Assembly (NCBI GenBank): GCA_045595165.1
Contig: JAZNZY010000015.1
Location: forward strand, 1-21,945
DNA: 21,945 nt
Direction: 5' to 3'
From: SFLA01 sp045595165
Lineage (GTDB): Bacteria > Bacillota > Clostridia > Oscillospirales > CAG-382
A program made the translations under genes and the position numbers. Under the pieces are notes generated by a model. That model ran no database searches. It saw only the letters and a list, made by a program, of their open reading frames with translations, and was not told the DNA's origin. How positions within the stretch are numbered: the first letter of the stretch is position 1; the number at the start of each line of letters is the position of its first letter. Positions 7,841-14,664 of the stretch are shown here, piece after piece.

Positions 7841-7975
7841 ACGATGAACGATAAACGATGAACGATGAACTTCGGTAGTTTTTTGCCACAGGCAAAAAAC
7901 GTATAATTGTTTACGAAAACTAACGTCTATTCTATAGAACTAAAAATCCGATTGAACGGGCAACGGCAAAAAACA
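7841..7975. repeat. truncated copy (A) of the composite intergenic repeat
   Basis: Starts right after the HAD stop with tandem AACGATGA-type units (7841-7870), then CGGTAG and the hairpin GTTTTTTGCC/GGCAAAAAAC. Next comes the conserved block AACTAACGTCTATTCTATAG (7918-7937), followed by AACTAAAAATC-GATTGAACG as in copy C. The long GC-rich hairpin seen in the other copies is absent. It lies between convergent gene ends. Confidence 0.7.
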
Positions 7976-8002
7976 AAAAGCACAGAGAAATTCTGTGCTT
8001 TT
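7976..8002. terminator. bidirectional terminator between HAD and XRE genes
   Basis: AAAAGCACAGA (7976-7986), loop GAAAT, TCTGTGCTTTT (7992-8002): 11 pairs, with A-run and T-run on opposite sides so it can serve both strands. It overlaps the stop codon of the minus-strand XRE gene. Confidence 0.8.
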
Positions 8003-8225
8003 ACTGTTTTGTTTTCGGATATGGTGTTTTTTCGTCGGTTAATCCCAGCAGGTAATCAACGCTGGTATTGTAAAAACGCGCTAATTTAATAAGAACATCT
8101 GTGGGAACATCTCTTTTTCCGATTTCATAATGAGAATAGCACACCTGCGAACACTGCAGGTATTCTGCCAAATCTTTTTGGTAAAGATCGGCATCTTCTC
8201 TTAAATCTCTGATTCTGCGATACAT
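8001..8225 (-). CDS. small XRE-family transcriptional regulator
   Basis: A 74-residue Cro/CI-type DNA-binding protein consisting of little more than its helix-turn-helix domain. The HTH is about residues 14-34 (QKDLAEYLQCSQVCYSHYEIG in two helices), and RDVPTDVLIKLARFYNTSVDYLLGLT is the classic end of the domain. An in-frame ATG exists at 8252, but it lies at the inferred transcription start and lacks a ribosome site. ATG 8225 has AAGGGAAG eight bases upstream, so I use it. It is divergent from an unknown gene; matching palindromes sit in both promoters, so it is probably an autorepressor that also controls the neighbour (inference). Confidence 0.9.
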   Translation of the reverse strand: MYRRIRDLREDADLYQKDLAEYLQCSQVCYSHYEIGKRDVPTDVLIKLARFYNTSVDYLLGLTDEKTPYPKTKQ

Positions 8226-8256
8226 ATAGTTCTTCCCTTCGTAATCATACAAAAAG

Positions 8257-8285
8257 ATTATATGCAGAACAAAATGTTATATTGA
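8257..8285 (-). promoter_or_regulatory. promoter of the XRE gene
   Basis: On the minus strand a perfect -10 TATAAT (8257-8262) with a poor -35 TCAATA (8280-8285) at 17-base spacing. The weak -35 suits a low-level autoregulated repressor. The -35 overlaps that of the divergent promoter, and the spacer holds operator 8268-8278. Confidence 0.55.
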
Positions 8286-8303
8286 CATATAAAACAAAAT
8301 GTT
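8268..8303. promoter_or_regulatory. twin palindromic operators (AACAAAATGTT x2)
   Basis: The 11-mer AACAAAATGTT occurs at 8268-8278 and 8293-8303, centres 25 bases apart. Each is an inverted repeat AACA-aaa-TGTT; the second extends to AAAACA-aaa-TGTTTT (8291-8305). One copy lies in the spacer of each divergent promoter, the usual placement for XRE repressor operators. Confidence 0.7.
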
Positions 8304-8310
8304 TTATAAT
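8282..8310 (+). promoter_or_regulatory. consensus promoter of the divergent cysteine-protein gene
   Basis: TTGACA (8282-8287), 17-base spacer, TATAAT (8305-8310): a perfect consensus, expected to be very strong unless repressed. The operator at 8293-8303 fills its spacer. Confidence 0.88.
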
Positions 8311-8343
8311 CGGGTGTATCATACGGATATAGGGAGAATTTCA

Positions 8344-8760
8344 GTGATAAAAAGTTCAAATAACGCAGAGTTTAATGAAAATAAAGTTATGAATACTCTT
8401 AAGCTTAATCCGGGTTATCCAAATGAATGCGAACTACATTCACGCTGTCCGGAATGTGAATATCTTTTGCAATGCGCTGAGGACGATTCTGCGTGGACCG
8501 GTGATGCTCTTGAAGAAGTGAGAACGTTGGCTTTCGTTTCGGCATTCATCCAGATCAGAAGCTGCGATGAAACGAAAGAAGAATTATTCTTGAGAACTTT
8601 TAAGATTCGTATGACAGCCGAGCTTGGCGCATGCACTTCTGCTGATCTGAACTGGGCAAAGAACGCCTTTAAAGTGCGTGGAGAGAAGATCGAAGAATTG
8701 GAACGCAGGTTTGAAGAAGAACTGGAAAAACTTTTTTCGAGGATTCCGACACAGCGCTGA
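8344..8760 (+). CDS. unknown cysteine-containing protein, reading frame broken near its end
   Basis: A 138-residue product whose family I do not recognise. GTG 8344 is the likely start: AGGGAGA (8331-8337) precedes it, and the upstream in-frame ATG at 8299 lies inside the promoter. A compact Cys cluster C29-x5-C35-x2-C38-x5-C44 could bind zinc or an Fe-S cluster. The remainder is helical and acidic (ALEEVRTLAFVSAFIQIRSC; EELERRFEEELEKLF). The frame leaves the natural sequence at a run of six T (8732-8737) and ends four codons after entering a Pro/Thr/Gln/Arg tail. The -1 frame continues with similar composition to 8873, so the intact protein was probably about 184 residues. Confidence 0.65.
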   Translation: MIKSSNNAEFNENKVMNTLKLNPGYPNECELHSRCPECEYLLQCAEDDSAWTGDALEEVRTLAFVSAFIQIRSCDETKEELFLRTFKIRMTAELGACTSADLNWAKNAFKVRGEKIEELERRFEEELEKLFSRIPTQR

Positions 8761-8873
8761 TAAACGAATATGCCAAAAAGCTTGACCAATATTACGGACC
8801 GCTTATGACTGAAGAAGAGTTTTGGGAAGTTATAAAAAAAGCCGACAAGCAGTTTGATGACAACGCAAAATAA
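8736..8873 (+). pseudogene. displaced C-terminal part of the cysteine-containing protein (-1 frame)
   Basis: From TTC 8736 the -1 frame is open for 45 codons to TAA 8871-8873, reading FEDSDTALINEYAKKLDQYY, then GPLMTEEEFWEVIKKADKQF and DDNAK. This continues the acidic helical style of the upstream protein with no ribosome site of its own. One extra T in the T-tract would join the two into one frame. Alternatives are a sequencing or assembly error, a phase-variable tract, or programmed -1 slippage, though the site is not a canonical heptamer. Confidence 0.6.
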
Positions 8874-8955
8874 ACCAAATCACTTTCGAAAAACTGCCGT
8901 CTGTAGAACTAAAAGTCTGCAGGAACAGGCGGCTGTATAAACAAAGCAGAATGAA

Positions 8956-9003
8956 TTTTCAGGCGCGGGGTGCTGTAGTATTCTACTGCCCCCCGACTGA
9001 AAA
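8956..9003. ncRNA. long covarying hairpin, copy B
   Basis: TTTTCAG (8956-8962) pairs with CTGAAAA (8997-9003); CGGGG (8966-8970) with CCCCG (8991-8995); GC with GC; GTAG (8975-8978) with CTAC (8983-8986); loop TATT. It may act as RNA structure or as a DNA hairpin; transcription is not shown by the sequence. Confidence 0.5.
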
Positions 9004-9032
9004 TTTATAGAAAAACGCGATAAAAATAAAGA

Positions 9033-9058
9033 AGGAATCCGTCAAAAAACGGATTCCT
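9033..9058. terminator. terminator of the mannose operon (usable on both strands)
   Basis: AGGAATCCGT (9033-9042), loop CAAAAA, ACGGATTCCT (9049-9058). Read on the minus strand it is followed by TCTTTATTTTTATC, a good T-tract; on the plus strand by ACATTTTTATTT. Confidence 0.75.
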
Positions 9059-9170
9059 ACATTTTTATTTGGATGCGGACAGTCGAGGACGTCTGTCCCT
9101 ACGGGTGAACGAAAACCATTATTTCAACTGTCGCGTTTTTCGGTCTGCGAAGTTTAGACAGTCGCCACGG

Positions 9171-9890
9171 CTATTCGAGTATATTAGAGGTTATCTGATC
9201 TACTCCCCATGCTGCCAGCTGTTCTGCCACCTTGGGATCGTCTACGGTCCAGGCGTTTACAACGATGCCGCGGCGGTGCGCTTCCGCAACGCGCTCCTCG
9301 GTAAGGAGTCCGTAGTATGCGTCAAGGTCGATACCGTCCCTCTGCAGGTTATCGAACAGATCGTCAGTCCACTGCCAAGCGAGGAACTGGCAGGGATGAC
9401 CGGGAACTACCTCGTGAAGACGGGTAAGGTTTTCGTATGCGAAGGAAATGAAGATGACCTTATCCAAGTACTCTTCCTTCTTGATGATCTCTACCATTTC
9501 CGCGATATGCTCAACGGGGTATACGGTCTTGAATTCCAGCACGCAAACCTTATCGTAGCGCTTGCAGGTGCGGATGTATTCTTCCAGCGTGGGAATACGC
9601 AGGTCTGCACGCTTGGTAACGCCGTCGATATCCGTAAGCTTAAGAGCACGCAGGGTTTCGAAGGTGGATTCAAAGATGGTGAGATCGTCAATGGCTGTGC
9701 GCTTTGTGGATGTATCGTGATGGAGCACGTACTTGCCGTCAAGAGTACGGTAAACGTCGGTTTCCACGCCGAAATAACTGCGCTGACCTGCGGCGACGAA
9801 AGCCACGTTGGTGTTTTCTCTCTCCAAACCGGAAAGACCTCTGTGAGCCACTACAACGGAATTTCTCTTGTTGAATTTAATTGTATCCAT
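9171..9890 (-). CDS. glycerophosphodiester phosphodiesterase
   Basis: A 239-residue cytosolic GDPD-family (UgpQ-like) enzyme that hydrolyses glycerophosphodiesters to glycerol 3-phosphate and an alcohol. Catalytic and metal residues are all present: AHRG (His16, Arg17), ENT (26-27), VETDVYRT (Glu43, Asp45), LHHD (His58), and VLEFKT near 117-122 with its conserved Glu and Lys. The C-terminal half has the usual VNAWTVDDP strand. No signal peptide. AAGGAG lies just upstream of the ATG. It is the last gene of the minus-strand mannose operon, 23 bases after the alpha-mannosidase. Its link to mannoside breakdown is unclear; it may act on phosphodiester-modified glycans. Confidence 0.93.
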   Translation of the reverse strand: MDTIKFNKRNSVVVAHRGLSGLERENTNVAFVAAGQRSYFGVETDVYRTLDGKYVLHHDTSTKRTAIDDLTIFESTFETLRALKLTDIDGVTKRADLRIPTLEEYIRTCKRYDKVCVLEFKTVYPVEHIAEMVEIIKKEEYLDKVIFISFAYENLTRLHEVVPGHPCQFLAWQWTDDLFDNLQRDGIDLDAYYGLLTEERVAEAHRRGIVVNAWTVDDPKVAEQLAAWGVDQITSNILE

Positions 9891-9913
9891 AGTTTTCTCC
9901 TTTTTTGGTTTTC

Positions 9914-12880
9914 CTATATCTCTGCTTTGACAGTTATAATCTCAAAGGGCTTGAGGGTGAGTGCGCCATCCTCGGGAAGATCGTAAAGATATTTTTCCGT
10001 AAGATCGCAAACGTATGCCTTTTTGTGGGGGAAATTGAATTTGATTTTTGCTTTGGTCTGTGCGTTGTGTCCTTCGTAACCGCGGAGGATGTATCCCTTG
10101 CCGTCCTCGGAAGGGCAGAAGGTTTCGAAATACACGCCCTCTCCTTCTGCTGTGAAGGGAGCAAACGCCGATACTTCCTTTGCCGCCGTATAGGTTACGG
10201 GAGGCTCGTTCAGTGCGTATGCGTTTTCGATAACGCCCGCATCCCTGAAATCTCCCTTAAAGGGAAGAAGCGCATAGGTAAAGGAATGTGTATCCAGATC
10301 TATAAACTCGTTGGCATAGCCCGAGCATTTGATAAGGGAAAGGCGGATGGTAGAGCCGTCTGCGGAATAGCCGTATTTGCAATCGTTAAGCAGGGCAATT
10401 CCCTTTCCGTGGTCTGCCACAAGACCGTATTTTTGGGCGCAGACCTCGAACCGAGCCTGATCCCAAGAGGTATTCTTGTGCGTAGGGCGGGAAACGTGGC
10501 CGAACTGGATATCGTAAACGGCGGTATCCGTGTTCACCGCGCCATCGAAAGCGGTTTTGAGCAGGAGATTTTTCTCTTTCCAATCCACGGTGGTGGAAAA
10601 CTCCAGTCTGCCGTCGTAATCCGAAAGTGTGATATACTGGGTGATCACCGAATTCATAAACTTACGCACTATGCGTATACCCCTGCGGTGTCCCACGGTT
10701 ACCTCTTCTGCTTCGGAAACGTCGTTAATAAACCACTTCTTTTCCTCGTGGTAATCCTCTACGTTCCAGCTATCGTAATTAAGAGGAATATCCTCGCAGG
10801 CATAGAGATAATTTCCCTTGCCGTTTATATATTCGGTTCCGTTAGCATCAACAACGGATATAATATTATAATCCTCATCGAATGCAACGGTATATTTATC
10901 CGATATTATGCGGTGTTTTTCAACCTTTACGCCGCAATGCGCTTTTACCGCCTTTACGCCGGCAAAGCCCTTTGCGGGGATATTTTGAACCTCGTATTCA
11001 CCAACAGCGCCCGAAAATTCAAAGGGCAGAGGGTTTGCTACGGCGATATATCCGCCATCCGCTTCGCCGCCGAGAAGCTCGGTAAGAGAAGCGGAAAGCA
11101 TATTTCCGCCGGTTTCAAACAGCTCTGCGTACTGCTTGCGGCTGTCTGCGTACACTTCGGGAATAGAAGAACCGGGAATAATATCGTGGAACTGGTTGAG
11201 CAGTATTATCTTCCACAGTCTGTCCCATTCGGAGGCGGGAAACTCTTTGCCCTCCTTAATGCTGTTTACGGAAAGGGCGGTTTCCAGAAGTCTTAACAAA
11301 TTCTCCGCCTTGCGGTTATACAGCTTGTTCTTTGCCGCAGAGGTATATGTGCCTCTGTGATATTCAAGGTACAATTCCCCTCTCCAATCCGGCAGCTTGC
11401 CTTCCGTAGACTCTTTAAGCTCTGCAAGATATTTGCTTGCGTGAACGTACTCTACTTTGGGGCAACCGGGAAGACCATCGTAAAGACGAGCGCCTTTTTC
11501 CACCATTTTCTCTGTGGTGGCACCGCCTCCGTCCCCCCAGCCCACGGTGACAAGCACCTTGTCCGTAAGGGATTTCTGGGAGTATCTGTCATATGCGCCC
11601 GCAACGCAAGCGGGGTCTGTGGTGGCAACGTAGGTGGTATAGCGGGAGCTGTCCTCGCCGCGAACCTTGTCCTGTGCCGTAAGAAAATATGTGAAAATTC
11701 CCGTGCCGTCTATGCCTTTCCATATAAAGGTATCGTAGGGCATACGGTTGGTATCGTTCCAGCTTATTTTTGAAGTAAGGAAGGTATCTATTCCGCTTTT
11801 TACGCATATCTGGGGAAGGGCTGCGGAATAACCGAATACATCGGGCAGCCACAAAATGTGGTTATCCACACCGAATTCATCCTTGAAAAAACGTTTACCA
11901 TGGATGATCTGGCGCACCAGAGATTCGCCCGACGTAAGATTACAGTCCGCTTCCACCCACATACTGCCCTCGGGCTCGATCCTGCCAAGCTTTACCATTT
12001 CCTTTACACGCTCGTACAAGGCGGGATCCTCTTGCTTTATATATTCAAAAAGCTGAGGCTGGCTGGACATAAAGATATATTCCGGGTATCTTTCAAGTAA
12101 AGCGAGCACCGTGGCAAAGGAATGCTGTGCTTTTTCTCTCGTCTGCGCCAAGGTCCACAGCCACGCAATATCTATGTGGGTGTGACCAATGCATACGGCG
12201 GTAGTACCATCTCCGCCACGGTATTTTTCATAAAGGTTTTTCTTTAAATATTCTCTCGCCGTTTTTACGGAGGCGTAAAAATCTTCGGAAGAAAGCACGC
12301 GCAGATCCAGCTTATTAAGAGTGCCTATAAGGGCGGACATTATTACTTCGTATTCGCGGCTGTCGGGCTTGGTGATCTTGCAGATCTCAAAGGGCACCAA
12401 AAGATCGTAATACAAAGCCTTTGCGTCTGCATCGTAAACCTCAACCTCTACGTTAAGAGGGAGATTATCCACCAAAGAGCCTGTGTATGCGTAAAGCTGA
12501 TATTCGTATTCCTGCTTATAATCTATTTCTACTGTGCGGTGGTTTGTATCCAAGCCCTGAAGGGCTTTGCCATTTTCATAAATGATAAACTGGGGATTAT
12601 ATACGTTCCAGCCGTCCTTATCCGTATCCACGCGAAGACGGAGAGAAGAACCGCGCTCACTTTCGGGCAGGGTGAATTTTAAATTAAACAGACAATGGCT
12701 GTCCTTTTTTTCGCCCCAGCGCATACCCTTTTCAAAGGGGGTGAACTCGGTGGGCAGAGGTTCATCGCACTTGTAGCCGCAGGGGGCGTACGTTATATCC
12801 GCGCAGTGGTATCTTCTTTTTACTATTTGGCTTTTTACCGTTGCCAAAAACCGTGTAAGCCGTTTTTCTCTGTCGCTCAT
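9914..12880 (-). CDS. alpha-mannosidase, glycoside hydrolase family 38
   Basis: A 988-residue cytosolic GH38 enzyme releasing mannose from alpha-mannosides. An N-terminal beta domain (about 1-170) precedes the catalytic domain, which begins IGHTHIDIAWLWT with the zinc ligands His233 and Asp237 (HTHID). The nucleophile is Asp347 in ILWLPDVFGYSAALPQ, and VGWGDGGGAT is near 446-455. The alpha-mannosidase middle domain (EYHRGTYTSAAKNKLYNRKA, about 506-600) and a large C-terminal beta-sandwich complete it. ATG 12880 is preceded by GAGG at nine bases; the upstream in-frame TTG at 12895 is less likely. No signal peptide, so substrates must be imported. It sits between a sugar kinase and a phosphodiesterase in one operon. 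Confidence 0.95.
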   Translation of the reverse strand: MSDREKRLTRFLATVKSQIVKRRYHCADITYAPCGYKCDEPLPTEFTPFEKGMRWGEKKDSHCLFNLKFTLPESERGSSLRLRVDTDKDGWNVYNPQFIIYENGKALQGLDTNHRTVEIDYKQEYEYQLYAYTGSLVDNLPLNVEVEVYDADAKALYYDLLVPFEICKITKPDSREYEVIMSALIGTLNKLDLRVLSSEDFYASVKTAREYLKKNLYEKYRGGDGTTAVCIGHTHIDIAWLWTLAQTREKAQHSFATVLALLERYPEYIFMSSQPQLFEYIKQEDPALYERVKEMVKLGRIEPEGSMWVEADCNLTSGESLVRQIIHGKRFFKDEFGVDNHILWLPDVFGYSAALPQICVKSGIDTFLTSKISWNDTNRMPYDTFIWKGIDGTGIFTYFLTAQDKVRGEDSSRYTTYVATTDPACVAGAYDRYSQKSLTDKVLVTVGWGDGGGATTEKMVEKGARLYDGLPGCPKVEYVHASKYLAELKESTEGKLPDWRGELYLEYHRGTYTSAAKNKLYNRKAENLLRLLETALSVNSIKEGKEFPASEWDRLWKIILLNQFHDIIPGSSIPEVYADSRKQYAELFETGGNMLSASLTELLGGEADGGYIAVANPLPFEFSGAVGEYEVQNIPAKGFAGVKAVKAHCGVKVEKHRIISDKYTVAFDEDYNIISVVDANGTEYINGKGNYLYACEDIPLNYDSWNVEDYHEEKKWFINDVSEAEEVTVGHRRGIRIVRKFMNSVITQYITLSDYDGRLEFSTTVDWKEKNLLLKTAFDGAVNTDTAVYDIQFGHVSRPTHKNTSWDQARFEVCAQKYGLVADHGKGIALLNDCKYGYSADGSTIRLSLIKCSGYANEFIDLDTHSFTYALLPFKGDFRDAGVIENAYALNEPPVTYTAAKEVSAFAPFTAEGEGVYFETFCPSEDGKGYILRGYEGHNAQTKAKIKFNFPHKKAYVCDLTEKYLYDLPEDGALTLKPFEIITVKAEI

Positions 12881-12895
12881 AATATTTAACCTCAA

Positions 12896-12985
12896 CTTTT
12901 GGGGTGTGTTTTCTTTTCGGGGTCCCCGATAAAGCGTTTTTTCGTGATACGTTTCGTCTGTTGGGGACGATTTGCCAAAAAACCT
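12896..12985. other. intra-operon gap with remnant of the CCCC-hairpin repeat
   Basis: The 105 bases between the kinase stop and the mannosidase start contain CGGGGTCCCCGATAA (plus strand, 12918-12932) and a distant GGGGAC. This matches the flank of the CCCCAAGAAGTC repeats but not their stem. It could form a long imperfect hairpin. No promoter is evident. Confidence 0.45.
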
Positions 12986-13846
12986 TTATTGGGGTTTAAT
13001 TTGTTTAAGCAGTTCTTCGGGATATTCCGGAATAGCGCCAAGCTGTGTTATAACGTAGGAGCCGAGAGTGCAAGCGCGGTTAAGACACACGGAAACCTTT
13101 TCCCCTGCAAGATAATTCACAAGGAATGCGGCGGAGAAGGAGTCTCCCGCGCCCACGGTGGAAACAACCTCGGACTCGGGACTCTTTGCAAACCATCTTC
13201 CCTTGCGGGTAAAGCAGCAGGCGCCGTCCGCATCCATAGTTATTACCACGGTGTGTATATTTGTGTAAACGGAAAGAATGTATTCGGCGGTGGCGATAAG
13301 AGATCCTTTGCCGAAAATTTCCATTTCCTCACGGCTGAATTTAAGAATAGTTGCGTTTTTAAGGCAGGTTTCCAAAATTTCGCCTGTGCAGAAATCCTGG
13401 CGCACGTTTATATCGCAAAAAACCTCTTTTGCAACGCCCTTGGAAACAAGCTTTAAAAAGCTTTCCCTGCTCTTTTCCTCACGCAAAGCGAGAGAGCCGA
13501 AATACAAAGCGTCGTAATCCTTATCTATCCTCTTTGGGCAGGGAATGTTATCGTACGCCACGCCGGACGCAAGGTAATATGAGGGGACGCCGTTTTCGTC
13601 CAGAGTAACCTCGCAATAGCCGGTAGGTATTTTTTTAAGCATTTCGACATAGTCCGTGCCCACGCCCGACATTTTGACCATATCCAACGCCTGCTTCCCC
13701 AAAGCATCCTTGCCCACGGCGGAGATTATCTGCGTATCAGCGCCAAGACGGGTACAATGGGTTATAAAGTTTAAGGGTGCGCCCCCTAATTTTTGTTCTC
13801 CTCCGAAAATATCCCAGAGAATCTCACCGAAAGCAAGTATCTTCAT
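12986..13846 (-). CDS. PfkB-family sugar kinase, probably fructokinase
   Basis: A 286-residue ribokinase-type kinase. It begins KILAFGEILWDIF, with the substrate-binding GGAPLNFITHCTRLG at about 21-35 (fructokinase-like). The C-terminal PfkB signature STVGAGDSFSAAF contains the catalytic base Asp235. Length is normal. Fructokinase is favoured over other PfkB activities because the gene follows, by three bases, a cupin sugar isomerase that can turn mannose into fructose, and precedes an alpha-mannosidase; this is inference from context. The ribosome site is weak (GAGG well upstream), so translation is probably coupled to the isomerase gene. Confidence 0.88.
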   Translation of the reverse strand: MKILAFGEILWDIFGGEQKLGGAPLNFITHCTRLGADTQIISAVGKDALGKQALDMVKMSGVGTDYVEMLKKIPTGYCEVTLDENGVPSYYLASGVAYDNIPCPKRIDKDYDALYFGSLALREEKSRESFLKLVSKGVAKEVFCDINVRQDFCTGEILETCLKNATILKFSREEMEIFGKGSLIATAEYILSVYTNIHTVVITMDADGACCFTRKGRWFAKSPESEVVSTVGAGDSFSAAFLVNYLAGEKVSVCLNRACTLGSYVITQLGAIPEYPEELLKQIKPQ

Positions 13847-13849
13847 AGT

Positions 13850-14527
13850 CTACTTTGCCTCGGGGTATTCGTTGCAAAGGAGGTATACGGGCGGGCAGTC
13901 CTCCTCGATATTTGTAAATCTTGCCTGAGGCTCGTAAAAGCGGTTATCGGTATTATCGTCATTAACCATACTTACCTCGCCCAGCAGACATTTTCCGCTT
14001 CCTTTTTCTGCCCAGAATGCGTGGTACTGACCGGGCAGGAGGGTTATGCTCTCACCGGGCATAAGACGAAGCACGGTTCCCGAGGGCACGGTGAATTTAC
14101 GTCCGTCGCAGGTTACGGTAACGGGGTCTGTTCCCAGAGTATCGTTTTCACCGCGGGAATACAGTTCAACGCAAAGAACACCGCCACCGCGGTTTATAAT
14201 ATCCTCCATCTTGTTCCAATGGAAGTGCATAGGGCTGTACTGGTCCTCATCGGTAATAAGCAGTTTTTCCGCATAGGGCTTGGGGTCACCCGTTTTAAGG
14301 TTGCCGTTGCGGATGGTAAACAGAAAAAGGCCGACCTTTTCGAAATCCCCTCTGCCGTAATCGGTAACGTCCCAACCCAGCATATTTTGGCGGATCTCAT
14401 CGTATTCGTGTCCCTTTTCCTGCCACTCCTCGGGAGTGAAAAAGGCAAAGGGAGGAAGATTGAACTTCATTTCCTTCAAAAATTCAATGTTCTCAAGTAT
14501 AAGCTTGTTTATCTCGGATCTTTTCAT
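13850..14527 (-). CDS. cupin D-lyxose/D-mannose isomerase (YdaE-like)
   Basis: A 225-residue cupin-fold aldose-ketose isomerase of the D-lyxose ketol-isomerase family (B. subtilis YdaE is a known relative), which interconverts D-lyxose with D-xylulose and D-mannose with D-fructose using a divalent metal. Metal ligands are visible: MHFHWNKMEDI (His101, His103, Glu108) and GQYHAFW (His169). The family opening RSEIN and FNLPPFAFFTPEEW are also clear. It is first in the operon, with GGAGG upstream. Together with the kinase and mannosidase behind it, it supplies the missing step from free mannose to fructose without a mannose kinase. Confidence 0.9.
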   Translation of the reverse strand: MKRSEINKLILENIEFLKEMKFNLPPFAFFTPEEWQEKGHEYDEIRQNMLGWDVTDYGRGDFEKVGLFLFTIRNGNLKTGDPKPYAEKLLITDEDQYSPMHFHWNKMEDIINRGGGVLCVELYSRGENDTLGTDPVTVTCDGRKFTVPSGTVLRLMPGESITLLPGQYHAFWAEKGSGKCLLGEVSMVNDDNTDNRFYEPQARFTNIEEDCPPVYLLCNEYPEAK

Positions 14528-14561
14528 AACGTAACCTCCGCAAAGTATTTTTCTTAATCAA

Positions 14562-14590
14562 ATTATGCCATATATTAACAGTTTTTTCAA
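14562..14590 (-). promoter_or_regulatory. promoter of the mannose operon
   Basis: Minus strand: -35 TTGAAA (14585-14590), 17-base spacer, -10 CATAAT (14562-14567), about 34 bases before the isomerase ATG. It is back to back with the deacetylase promoter; only nine bases separate the two -35 boxes, so shared control is possible. Confidence 0.75.
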
Positions 14591-14599
14591 GTATTACGG

Positions 14600-14628
14600 T
14601 TGACTTTATTAAAATATTAATGTACAAT
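14600..14628 (+). promoter_or_regulatory. promoter of the deacetylase operon
   Basis: TTGACT (14600-14605), 17-base spacer, TACAAT (14623-14628). It covers an upstream in-frame ATG at 14620, which therefore cannot be the real start. Confidence 0.82.
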
Positions 14629-14664
14629 TTTTATGTAAGAACGTTCGCAAGGAGGACAACAAAA

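Larger units (their letters stand above)
8890..9166. repeat. composite intergenic repeat, copy B
   Basis: Between the frameshifted gene and the 3' end of the glycerophosphodiesterase gene. In order: conserved block CGTCTGTAGAAC (8898-8909) with AAAGTCTG; GGCGGCTGTATAAAC; the long hairpin (8956-9003); terminator hairpin (9033-9058); palindrome GGACAG/CTGTCC around the loop TCGAGGACGT (9077-9098) then CTACGG; and the end sequence GCGAAGTTTAGACAGTCGCC (9147-9166), five bases from a stop codon. No convincing gene lies here. Compared with copy C, the palindrome is after the long hairpin, not before it. Confidence 0.75.

Noticed and set aside
8299..8343. Upstream ATG start for the cysteine-containing protein
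   Set aside because: It overlaps the -10 box of a consensus promoter; GTG 8344 has a proper ribosome site.
9905..11296. 463-codon plus-strand frame opposite the alpha-mannosidase gene
   Set aside because: It is antisense to a clear GH38 coding sequence, has no family resemblance and no ribosome site; a mirror of codon bias.
14620..14664. Upstream ATG start for the NodB deacetylase
   Set aside because: It overlaps the -10 box TACAAT; ATG 14665 has GGAGG at good spacing and fits the family start.
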